Origin: Lacinutrix sp. WUR7
Lineage (GTDB): Bacteria; Bacteroidota; Bacteroidia; Flavobacteriales; Flavobacteriaceae
NCBI RefSeq assembly: GCF_016864015.1
Contig: NZ_CP045067.1
Location: 2,106,001-2,170,000 of the forward strand
Direction: 5' to 3'
DNA: 64,000 nt
Part shown: positions 7,918 through 15,070 of the stretch, piece after piece
How positions within the stretch are numbered: position 1 is the first letter of the stretch
Layout of the letters: the number at the start of each line of letters is the position of its first letter
Program-made: the position numbers and the translations under genes
Notes under the pieces: model-generated
What the model was told of the DNA's origin: nothing
The model's input: only the letters and a program-made list of their open reading frames with translations
Database searches by the model: none

Positions 7918-9231
7918 ATGTCTAATTACGAATTAAAGATGCCCAAAATGGGCGAAAGTATTACAGAAGGAACCATTATTAATTGGTTAGTTGCAGAAGG
8001 AGATTCTTTTGAAGAAGGAGATATTCTTCTAGAAGTAGCTACCGATAAGGTAGATAACGAAGTGCCAGCTCCAGCAGCGGGAACATTAGTTAAAATGATG
8101 TTTCAAGCAAAAGATGTTGTTCCTGTAGGAGGAGTTATGGCTATTTTAGAAGTTTCAGAAGAAGTAAAATCTTCAGAAAAGAAAGATGTCACTCTGAGCG
8201 CAGTCGAAGAGCCTCAGAAAAAGAAAGAAGTAAAAAAGAAACGTACTGTCAGTCCGAGTGTAGCCAAAGAATCTCCATCTAACTCATTTTCAGTAAACAA
8301 CTCAAACACCTTCTTTTCGCCATTAGTAATTAAAATAGCAAAAGAGCATCACATTAGTTTTGAAGAATTAGCACGAATTCCTGCAACAGGAAACGAAGGC
8401 CGATTACGCAAAAGCGATGTGTTTCAATATATAGAAGAAGGACGACCATACAAGTTTGCTCAACCAGTAGCAGAAAAAGATCCAACAGCATATAGAATTC
8501 CCCAATTAAATTTCGATAAAGGCAAAGGAAAAGTCATCGAAATGGACAGAATGCGCCAAATGATTGCAGATCACATGGTCTATTCCAAACATACTTCGCC
8601 ACACGTTACTGCTTATGTAGAAGCAGACATGACCAATATGGTGAATTGGAGAAATGTAAATAAAGTCGCTTTTCAAGAAAAGCATGGACAACGTTTAACC
8701 TTCACGCCACTATTTGTAGAAGCCGTAGCAAAAGCGGTTAAAGATTTTCCCAACATTAATGCTTCCGTAGATGGTAATAATATTATTGTAAAGGAAGATA
8801 TAAATATTGGTATGGCAACGGCATTACCAAGCGGAAACTTAATCGTTCCTGTGGTAAAAAATGCAGATACTAAAAATTTAATAGAGATTGCCAGTATTGT
8901 AAATGGTCTAGCTGGAAAAGCTAGAGAAAACAATTTAGCAGGAGACGATATTAAAGGTAGCACGTTCACTATTTCTAACGTAGGAACTTTTGGAAGTGTG
9001 ATGGGAACGCCAATCATTAACCAGCCAGAAGTTGCCATCTTAGCATTAGGAATTATAAAAAAAAGACCAGAAGTTATCACTACTGAAAAAGGAGATGAAA
9101 TCGCTATTCGTAGTATGATGTACTTATCGCTTTCTTTCGATCATCGCGTTGTCGATGGCTTTTTAGGGGGAAGTTTTGTGCGAAGAGTTGCAGACTATTT
9201 TGAGCAATTTGATGTAGATAGAGAAATTTAA
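7918..9231 (+). CDS. 2-oxoacid dehydrogenase E2 (dihydrolipoamide acyltransferase, branched-chain type)
   Basis: 437 residues: a lipoyl domain (1-80) with lipoyl-lysine K44 in EVATDKVDNEV, a lysine/serine-rich linker (about 81-130), a peripheral subunit-binding domain (131-172, FFSPLVIKIAKEHHISFEEL), and the catalytic domain ending in SFDHRVVDG with H409 and D413. It transfers acyl groups to CoA in the branched-chain 2-oxoacid dehydrogenase complex and is paired with the E1 gene downstream. Oddly, two linker stretches (residues about 90-100 and 110-120) are encoded by DNA that matches an interspersed intergenic repeat. Confidence 0.92.
   Translation: MSNYELKMPKMGESITEGTIINWLVAEGDSFEEGDILLEVATDKVDNEVPAPAAGTLVKMMFQAKDVVPVGGVMAILEVSEEVKSSEKKDVTLSAVEEPQKKKEVKKKRTVSPSVAKESPSNSFSVNNSNTFFSPLVIKIAKEHHISFEELARIPATGNEGRLRKSDVFQYIEEGRPYKFAQPVAEKDPTAYRIPQLNFDKGKGKVIEMDRMRQMIADHMVYSKHTSPHVTAYVEADMTNMVNWRNVNKVAFQEKHGQRLTFTPLFVEAVAKAVKDFPNINASVDGNNIIVKEDINIGMATALPSGNLIVPVVKNADTKNLIEIASIVNGLAGKARENNLAGDDIKGSTFTISNVGTFGSVMGTPIINQPEVAILALGIIKKRPEVITTEKGDEIAIRSMMYLSLSFDHRVVDGFLGGSFVRRVADYFEQFDVDREI
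8187..8215 (+). repeat. R5 repeat inside E2 coding sequence, first copy
   Basis: TGTCACTCTGAGCGCAGTCG followed by AAGAGCC matches the intergenic copy at 393-421 and is translated as the linker VTLSAVEEP. Confidence 0.7.
8244..8276 (+). repeat. R5-like repeat inside E2 coding sequence, diverged second copy
   Basis: CTGTCAGTCCGAGTGTAGCC followed by AAAGAATCTCC. It has the layout of the R5 unit with several substitutions and is translated as TVSPSVAKES in the E2 linker. Confidence 0.5.
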
Positions 9232-9239
9232 AAAGTACT

Positions 9240-9287
9240 GTCACTTCGAGTGATTCCGATTTTGCAAATCGGAATTGTATCGAGAAG
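9240..9287 (+). repeat. TTCGAG-hairpin repeat (R2)
   Basis: CACTTCGAGTGATTCCGATT, TTGC loop, AATCGGAAT, GTATCGAGAAG; the cleanest R2 copy. A second, inverted and more worn R2 copy follows at 9298-9342, so the pair forms a larger inverted repeat between the E2 and E1 genes. Confidence 0.65.
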
Positions 9288-9362
9288 CCTTTAACAGTTC
9301 TCGATAAAAAATTGAAAAAAAAACAATTTCACTCAAACGGACAAAAGTAAAAAATAACAATT

Positions 9363-9388
9363 TGTAATTCTGCACGGAATGCAGAATC
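9363..9388 (+). repeat. R3 repeat ahead of E1
   Basis: TGTAATTCTGCACGGAATGC then AGAATC. It supplies the upstream ATG at 9379, which is therefore unlikely to be the true E1 start. An R4 hairpin (ACCGC-TTTC-GCGGT, 9408-9428) follows just before ATG 9433. Confidence 0.5.
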
Positions 9389-9432
9389 CATCAAGTAGAT
9401 TAAAAAGAGAACCGCTTTCGCGGTCACTAAAG

Positions 9433-11484
9433 ATGAAAAAAGACATACTAAAAAAAGGATTTTTAAAACTCTGTACAGCGAAAGCTATGACAGAATTATA
9501 CGAAGCTAATTTTAAGCAAGTTTCAAAATATGTTCATGCAACATCTCGCGGACACGAAGCGATTCAGATTGCTTTAGGAATGCAGTTATTACCTCAAGAT
9601 TATGCGTTTCCGTATTATAGAGATGATGCCATGTTATTATCGTTTGGTTTAGAACCTTATGATTTAATGTTGCAACTATTAGCTAAAAAAGACGATCCGT
9701 TTTCTGGTGGAAGAACGTACTATTCGCATCCAAGTTTAAAGGATGATGATAAGCCAAAAATTCCGCATCAATCTTCTGCAACAGGAATGCAAACTATTCC
9801 AGCAACAGGAGTTGCCATGGGGATGCAGTATAAAGAATTACAAGGATTAGATGATAAAACGCTTAAAGATTTACCTTTTGTAGTATGTTCTTTAGGAGAT
9901 GCTTCCGTTACCGAAGGGGAAATCGCAGAAGCTTTCCAAATGGCAGCTTTAAAGCAAATGCCAATCTTATATCTAGTACAAGATAACGGTTGGGATATTT
10001 CAGCAAATGCAGCAGAAACAAGAGCGCAAAATGCTTTTGAGTATGCACAAGGATTTAAAGGTTTAGAGGCTATTTCTATTGATGGTGCCAATTTTACGGA
10101 AAGCTATGAAGCTGTTGAAAAAGTAATAGAAACTATTCGTAAAGAAAGAAGACCATTTTTGGTGCATGCTAAAGTACCGTTATTAAATCACCATACTTCT
10201 GGTGTAAGAATGGAATGGTATCGCGATGATTTAGAAGAAGCACGTTCTCGTGATCCGTATCCAGTTTTAAAGCAACAATTAGTAGCAGCTGGGTTTACGG
10301 AAATAGAAATTGAAACTATAGAAAATTCCGCGAAAGCGAAAGTACAAGCAGACTTCGAAAAAGCATTATTAGCCGAAGATCCGAAACCAGAAGATTTATT
10401 TACAAACGATTTTGTACCAACACCAATTACCGAAGAAAAGGGAACTCGAGCGCCAGAAGGAGCAGATAAAGTAGTGATGGTGGATTGTGCTTTATTTGCC
10501 GTAGAAGAACTGATGAAAAAGCATAAAGAATGCTTGTTGTACGGACAAGATGTAGGAGGGAGACTTGGAGGTGTTTTTAGAGAAGCTGCAACCTTAGCGC
10601 AAAAATTTGGAGACGATCGCGTTTTTAATACCGCAATTCAAGAAGCATTTATTGTTGGATCTACTGTGGGTATGAGTGCGGTTGGATTGAAACCAATTGT
10701 TGAGGTGCAGTTTGCCGATTATATTTGGCCTGGACTAAATCAATTATTTACAGAAGTAAGTAGAAGTTGTTATTTATCTAACGGAAAATGGCCCGTAAGT
10801 ATGATTCTTAGAGTGCCAATTGGTGCTTATGGAAGTGGAGGACCTTATCATTCGTCTTCCGTAGAAAGTGTGATTACTAATATTCGTGGTATTAAAATAG
10901 CGTATCCAAGTAATGGCGCCGATTTAAAAGGTTTGATGAAAGCGGCATATTATGATCCAAACCCTGTAGTGATTTTAGAACATAAAGGGTTGTATTGGTC
11001 TAAAGTTCCAGGAACGCAAGGTGCAACATCTGTGGAACCAAGTGAAGATTATGTATTGCCTTTTGGTAAAGCGTGGGTTTTACAAGAAATTTGGAAACAA
11101 GAAAATGTAGAAACATTAACCATTGTTACTTACGGAATGGGCGTGCATTGGGCAATGAATGCATCTGAAGAATTAGGAATGCAGGACCAAATTGAAGTAA
11201 TTGATTTACGAACATTGTTTCCTCTGGATGAAGATACCATAATGAAATCGGTGAAGAAAACAGGGAAATGTCTAGTGGTAACTGAAGAACCTTCTAATAA
11301 TAGTTTTGCAAGAGCCTTGTCTGGAAAGATACAAGAAGAATGTTTTAAGTATTTAGATGCGCCAGTAATGACCATTGGTAGTGAGAATATGCCAGCAATT
11401 CCTTTAAATGCAACTTTAGAGCAAACCATGATTCCTTCTACTGAAAAAGTAAAGGTTAAAATAAATACATTAATCAATTATTAA
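9433..11484 (+). CDS. branched-chain 2-oxoacid dehydrogenase E1, alpha and beta subunits fused
   Basis: About 683 residues. The first 340 are the alpha half (thiamine-diphosphate binding, with the SLGDASVTEGEIAEAFQMAAL segment). The second half is the beta half, with the transketolase pyrimidine-binding domain (GQDVGGRLGGVFREA..FNTAIQEAFIVGSTVGMSA) and the C-terminal domain (VIDLRTLFPLDEDTI). Fusion of alpha and beta is typical of Bacteroidota. It decarboxylates 2-oxo acids from valine, leucine and isoleucine and acylates the upstream E2. I start at ATG 9433 (KKDILKKGFL), because the longer frame from 9379 is encoded by repeats. Confidence 0.9.
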   Translation: MKKDILKKGFLKLCTAKAMTELYEANFKQVSKYVHATSRGHEAIQIALGMQLLPQDYAFPYYRDDAMLLSFGLEPYDLMLQLLAKKDDPFSGGRTYYSHPSLKDDDKPKIPHQSSATGMQTIPATGVAMGMQYKELQGLDDKTLKDLPFVVCSLGDASVTEGEIAEAFQMAALKQMPILYLVQDNGWDISANAAETRAQNAFEYAQGFKGLEAISIDGANFTESYEAVEKVIETIRKERRPFLVHAKVPLLNHHTSGVRMEWYRDDLEEARSRDPYPVLKQQLVAAGFTEIEIETIENSAKAKVQADFEKALLAEDPKPEDLFTNDFVPTPITEEKGTRAPEGADKVVMVDCALFAVEELMKKHKECLLYGQDVGGRLGGVFREAATLAQKFGDDRVFNTAIQEAFIVGSTVGMSAVGLKPIVEVQFADYIWPGLNQLFTEVSRSCYLSNGKWPVSMILRVPIGAYGSGGPYHSSSVESVITNIRGIKIAYPSNGADLKGLMKAAYYDPNPVVILEHKGLYWSKVPGTQGATSVEPSEDYVLPFGKAWVLQEIWKQENVETLTIVTYGMGVHWAMNASEELGMQDQIEVIDLRTLFPLDEDTIMKSVKKTGKCLVVTEEPSNNSFARALSGKIQEECFKYLDAPVMTIGSENMPAIPLNATLEQTMIPSTEKVKVKINTLINY

Positions 11485-11561
11485 AAAGGTATAAATTAAA
11501 TGTATTCTGATTTTCAATTTATTTTGTATATTGAACTCTTAAATTAATAATTAAATAAAAT

Positions 11562-11918
11562 ATGAAAAAGTACATCTCACTTTTAAGCTTAATCGCTATA
11601 TTTTTTGTTGGTATGCAACAAACACAAGCACAGAATGCTAGAGCAACTGCGTCAGACGTTCCTGAAGTTAAAGCTAAACAGCAAACGTATGAGTTACATC
11701 AATTAGTCACATTATCTGGAGAGCAGCAAAGTGCTACTTTTAAAGTGTTTGTTGATCAAAATCAAAACTTAAACGGTTTAGCTGGAAATGATGATATTGC
11801 TAGCGTACAAGAAGCAAAGATGTTTTTACAAGAAAAAACACTAGCTAAATTGAAAGAGATATTAACAGAAAAACAAATGCAAGCTTATTTAAAAGACTTA
11901 GAAGCGTCTAAAAAATAG
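11562..11918 (+). CDS. small secreted protein, unknown function
   Basis: 118 residues. A signal peptide (KKYISLLSLIAIFFVGMQQTQAQ, cleavage after about residue 23) is followed by a helical region of about 90 residues rich in Q, K and L (EVKAKQQTYELHQLVTLSGEQQ; LQEKTLAKLKEILTEKQMQAYLKDLE). The closing pattern, in which a helix includes LTEKQMQAYLK, recalls the LTpeQ motif of CpxP/Spy-like periplasmic proteins, but similarity is faint. Single-gene unit with a clear terminator behind it. Confidence 0.65.
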   Translation: MKKYISLLSLIAIFFVGMQQTQAQNARATASDVPEVKAKQQTYELHQLVTLSGEQQSATFKVFVDQNQNLNGLAGNDDIASVQEAKMFLQEKTLAKLKEILTEKQMQAYLKDLEASKK

Positions 11919-11940
11919 TTTGTTTTAATAATTGAAATAA

Positions 11941-11972
11941 AAAAGCCGCTCTATATCTAGAGTGGCTTTTTT
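11941..11972. terminator. bidirectional terminator
   Basis: AAAAGCCGCTCTA / TAGAGTGGCTTTT stem (one G-U) with A-run before and T-run after, between two convergent genes, so it can serve both. Confidence 0.8.
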
Positions 11973-11977
11973 ATTTA

Positions 11978-12511
11978 TTATTGTTGTAAACCTGGAGGAT
12001 ATTTTTCCATGATTTTGGCAACAAATTCTTGTATTCGTTCTTCTTTTTTGTTTTGCGATAGATAGCCAGTTCCTTGTCCTTGCCACACTAATTCTTTTTT
12101 ACTAGCATCGATTAAGTCAATATAAAGTATGCCTTCGGTAGAAGTGGTTACTGTATTGTAATTATTCCAGTACCAAGGACTCCATCCCCAACCATAACCA
12201 TAACGCCCATAGCCGTTGTTATAGACGTTTACTTTTTCTCTAGATTTTGTAAAAATACTAACTAGCAAATCTGGGTTTTCCGATTTAGTAAAACCTTTCG
12301 CTAATAATTCTGTTTCAATAGCACGTAAAATTCTACGTTTGTCTAGATCATTAATTTCTGCTTTGTCAATGCCTGTTTTGTAGAAAGCAAAGGTTTTAAA
12401 ATCATTGAAATTTGCTTGTTTGTCATAATCTGTTGCAACTCTAACCGAACTGCAAGAGGTAGTCACTACAAATAAAAGTAGCAAGGATGTGATGGTAAAT
12501 AGATTTTTCAT
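11978..12511 (-). CDS. DUF4136 lipoprotein
   Basis: 177 residues. The N-terminus has a lipoprotein signal ending TTSCSS (Cys at about residue 20). The body starts VRVATDYDKQANFNDFKTFAFY, the recognisable opening of DUF4136 proteins, and ends with a strand ILYIDLIDASKKELVWQGQG. A tyrosine/glycine/tryptophan-rich insert (NGYGRYGYGWGWSPWYWNN) sits in the middle. Members are envelope lipoproteins of unknown role. It lies 20 bases after the hutU stop on the same strand, so it may be read from the same message. Confidence 0.85.
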   Translation of the reverse strand: MKNLFTITSLLLLFVVTTSCSSVRVATDYDKQANFNDFKTFAFYKTGIDKAEINDLDKRRILRAIETELLAKGFTKSENPDLLVSIFTKSREKVNVYNNGYGRYGYGWGWSPWYWNNYNTVTTSTEGILYIDLIDASKKELVWQGQGTGYLSQNKKEERIQEFVAKIMEKYPPGLQQ

Positions 12512-12531
12512 AAGAGCTTTTTTTAATTTGA

Positions 12532-14511
12532 CTAATTCAATAAAGCATCGTCTACATGATTAGGAAGTGTAACTTTTAAGTTTGGTTCTACTTCCATTGC
12601 TCGTTTAATAGCAAATTCTGCTCCTGAATTTCGTGCCCAACTTCGTCTTGAAATTCCGTTGTTTACGTCCCAGAACAGCATGGATTTTAAACGTTTAGAT
12701 GCTTCTGTACTACCATCAAGAACCATACCAAATCCGCCATTTATAACTTCGCCCCAGCCAACACCACCACCATTGTGAATGCTTACCCAAGTTGCTCCTC
12801 TAAAGCTATCTCCAATCACATTTTGTATCGCCATATCTGCTGTAAATCGGGAGCCATCATAAATGTTACTTGTTTCTCTATATGGTGAATCTGTTCCAGA
12901 AACATCATGATGATCACGACCTAAAACGACATAACCTATTTCTTCTTTAGCAATAGCATCATTAAAAGCTTGTGCAATTTTCATGCGTCCTTCTGCATCT
13001 GCATAAAGTATTCTTGCTTGTGAGCCTACCACTAATTTGTTTTCTTGTGCACCTTTAATCCATTGGATGTTATCTGCCATTTGTTGTTGAATTTCTTCTG
13101 GCGAATTCTTTTTTATTTCCTCTAGCACCGAACAAGCAATAGCGTCTGTTTTTGCTAAATCTTCGGGTTTCCCAGAAGCGCAAACCCAACGAAATGGTCC
13201 AAAACCATAATCGAAACACATAGGTCCCATGATATCTTGCACGTAACTTGGGTATCTAAAGTCGATGCCATTTTCTGCCATAATATCAGCTCCAGCGCGT
13301 GAAGCTTCTAAAAGAAAAGCATTTCCATAATCAAAGAAATAAGTCCCTTTTGCAGTGTGTTTATTTATTGCTTCTGTATGGCGACAAAGTGTTTTTTGGA
13401 CTTCTATTTTAAACTGTTCCGGATTATTAGACATCATTTCATTGGCATCTTCAAAAGAAATATCTACAGGATAGTAACCTCCTGCCCACGGATTATGAAG
13501 TGATGTTTGATCGCTTCCTAAATCGATATGAATGTTTGCTTCATCAAATTTCTCCCAGACATCTACAATGTTTCCTAAGTATGCTATGGAAACGGTTTCT
13601 TTTTCGGCTTTCGCTTTATTAACACGAGTAACTAGTTCGTCTAAATCGGTGATTTTTTCGTCTATCCAACCTTGACCTAATCGTACTTGTGTGATTTTAG
13701 GATTCACTTCTGCACAAACGGTAATACAGCCAGCAATGTTTCCTGCCTTTGGTTGCGCACCAGACATGCCTCCTAAACCTGAGGTTACAAAAAGATTTCC
13801 TTGTGGTTCCTTTTTTATTTTTCTAAAACCATTTAAAACGGTAATTGTCGTTCCGTGTACAATTCCTTGCGGTCCAATATACATGAAACTTCCAGCAGTC
13901 ATTTGTCCGTATTGCGTAACACCAAGTGCATTAAATTTTTCCCAATCATCCGGTTTAGAATAATTAGGAATCATCATTCCGTTAGTCACTACAACACGTG
14001 GTGCATTTTTATGACTAGGAAATAATCCCATAGGATGGCCAGAGTACATAGCTAGTGTTTGCTCGTCATTCATTTCTGCCAAATACTTCATGGTTAATCG
14101 GTATTGAGCCCAATTAGAAAATACAGCGCCATTACCTCCATAGGTAATTAATTCGTGAGGATGTTGTGCAACGGCATAATCTAAATTATTCTGAATCATC
14201 AACATAATAGCCGCAGCTTGCTTTGTTTGAGCAGGATATTCCTCTATAGGTCTAGCGTACATTTTGTAATCTGGACGCAGACGATACATGTAAATTCTTC
14301 CGTAGGTTTCTAATTCATTTTTAAACTCAGGAAGTAATTCTGCATGATGTTTTTTATTAAAATAACGTAGCGCATTACGAAGTGCTAGTTTTTTTTCTTC
14401 CGCAGATAAAATAGCTTTGCGCTTTGGTGCATGATTTATATCTGCTTCGTATGCTTTTGGCTGTGGTAATATTTCTGGAATGCCTTCTAATATTTGATTT
14501 TTGAATGTCAT
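12532..14511 (-). CDS. hutU: urocanate hydratase
   Basis: A 659-residue urocanase that converts urocanate to imidazolonepropionate in histidine degradation, using bound NAD. Clear family blocks include YGGNGAVFSNWAQYRLTMKYL, SGLGGMSGAQPKAGNIAGC, the FDYGFGPFRWVCASGKPEDL region with the conserved cysteine/glycine-rich NAD site, and NGGGVGWGEVINGGFGMVLDG near the C-terminus. It is about 100 residues longer than E. coli-type HutU, as usual in Bacteroidota. No hutH, hutI or hutG lies beside it, so the pathway genes are dispersed. Confidence 0.95.
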   Translation of the reverse strand: MTFKNQILEGIPEILPQPKAYEADINHAPKRKAILSAEEKKLALRNALRYFNKKHHAELLPEFKNELETYGRIYMYRLRPDYKMYARPIEEYPAQTKQAAAIMLMIQNNLDYAVAQHPHELITYGGNGAVFSNWAQYRLTMKYLAEMNDEQTLAMYSGHPMGLFPSHKNAPRVVVTNGMMIPNYSKPDDWEKFNALGVTQYGQMTAGSFMYIGPQGIVHGTTITVLNGFRKIKKEPQGNLFVTSGLGGMSGAQPKAGNIAGCITVCAEVNPKITQVRLGQGWIDEKITDLDELVTRVNKAKAEKETVSIAYLGNIVDVWEKFDEANIHIDLGSDQTSLHNPWAGGYYPVDISFEDANEMMSNNPEQFKIEVQKTLCRHTEAINKHTAKGTYFFDYGNAFLLEASRAGADIMAENGIDFRYPSYVQDIMGPMCFDYGFGPFRWVCASGKPEDLAKTDAIACSVLEEIKKNSPEEIQQQMADNIQWIKGAQENKLVVGSQARILYADAEGRMKIAQAFNDAIAKEEIGYVVLGRDHHDVSGTDSPYRETSNIYDGSRFTADMAIQNVIGDSFRGATWVSIHNGGGVGWGEVINGGFGMVLDGSTEASKRLKSMLFWDVNNGISRRSWARNSGAEFAIKRAMEVEPNLKVTLPNHVDDALLN

Positions 14512-14525
14512 AATGGTAACCGGCT

Positions 14526-14699
14526 TTACTTTTTTTTTATTGTTTTTCGTGAAGTCGAAGCGTTAAAACCGTAAGGACAATGTCTGCAACCACTTTCGCA
14601 ACAGTATCCACGTTTTAAATGGTATTGCTCTGTGAAACACTTGTAACCTTCGGGTGTTAGGTAGTAGTCGCCTTCTTCAAGAGGTATAAATTTCTTCAT
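14526..14699 (-). CDS. DUF5522-like small cysteine-rich protein
   Basis: 57 residues, read from ATG at 14699 to TAA at 14526. The body LTPEGYKCFTEQYHLKRGYC is followed by CESGCRHCPYGF, giving a C-x(4)-like cluster of five cysteines plus histidine that could bind a metal. This matches short proteins called DUF5522. It lies 14 bases upstream of hutU on the same strand, so the two are likely co-transcribed. The function is unknown, and a role in urocanase biogenesis would be speculation. Confidence 0.75.
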   Translation of the reverse strand: MKKFIPLEEGDYYLTPEGYKCFTEQYHLKRGYCCESGCRHCPYGFNASTSRKTIKKK

Positions 14700-14746
14700 A
14701 TCACAAATATAATGTAATTTGGATTGATTTTTGAATGGTATAAAAT

Positions 14747-15070
14747 ATGATTTTTATTTCTAAATATTTAGTTCCTAAAGGGTACACGGGAATTTCTATT
14801 TTTCCTTTTGTGTTTCTAAAATATAGAAGTTTAAAGCGGAATAAAACATTAATTAACCATGAGCAAATTCATTTAAGACAACAATTAGAGTTGTTTATTA
14901 TTTCTTTTTATTTCTTGTATTTTTTAGAGTTTTTGGTTCGATGGATTTCGTGTAGAAATTGGGAGGAAGCGTATAGAAATATTTCATTTGAAAGAGAAGC
15001 TTATATAAATGAAAAAGACCTTAATTATTTAAAATCAAGGTCTTTTTGGAATTTTGTAAAGTATTATTAA
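14747..15070 (+). CDS. small HExxH membrane-associated protein
   Basis: 107 residues with a HEQIH motif at 38-42, typical of zinc metallopeptidases, followed by a hydrophobic helix (LFIISFYFLYFLEFLV, about 49-64) and a FEREAYINE segment (81-89) whose glutamates could provide a third ligand. The layout resembles a minimal gluzincin such as the M48/M56 core, but length and fold are too short for a firm family call. The 3' end of the gene contains a terminator-like hairpin, and its last four bases overlap the stop of the convergent gene. Confidence 0.6.
   Translation: MIFISKYLVPKGYTGISIFPFVFLKYRSLKRNKTLINHEQIHLRQQLELFIISFYFLYFLEFLVRWISCRNWEEAYRNISFEREAYINEKDLNYLKSRSFWNFVKYY
15010..15051. terminator. 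bidirectional terminator embedded in coding sequence
   Basis: AAAAAGACCTT, a loop of about 14 bases, then AAGGTCTTTTT. The 11-bp stem lies inside the last 20 codons of the HExxH protein gene (read as EKDL..SRSF) and just past the stop of the convergent 1579-residue gene. Confidence 0.65.

Noticed and set aside
9379..9432. Extended E1 start at ATG 9379
   Set aside because: The added 18 codons are encoded by an R3 repeat and an R4 hairpin, so they are unlikely to be part of the protein.
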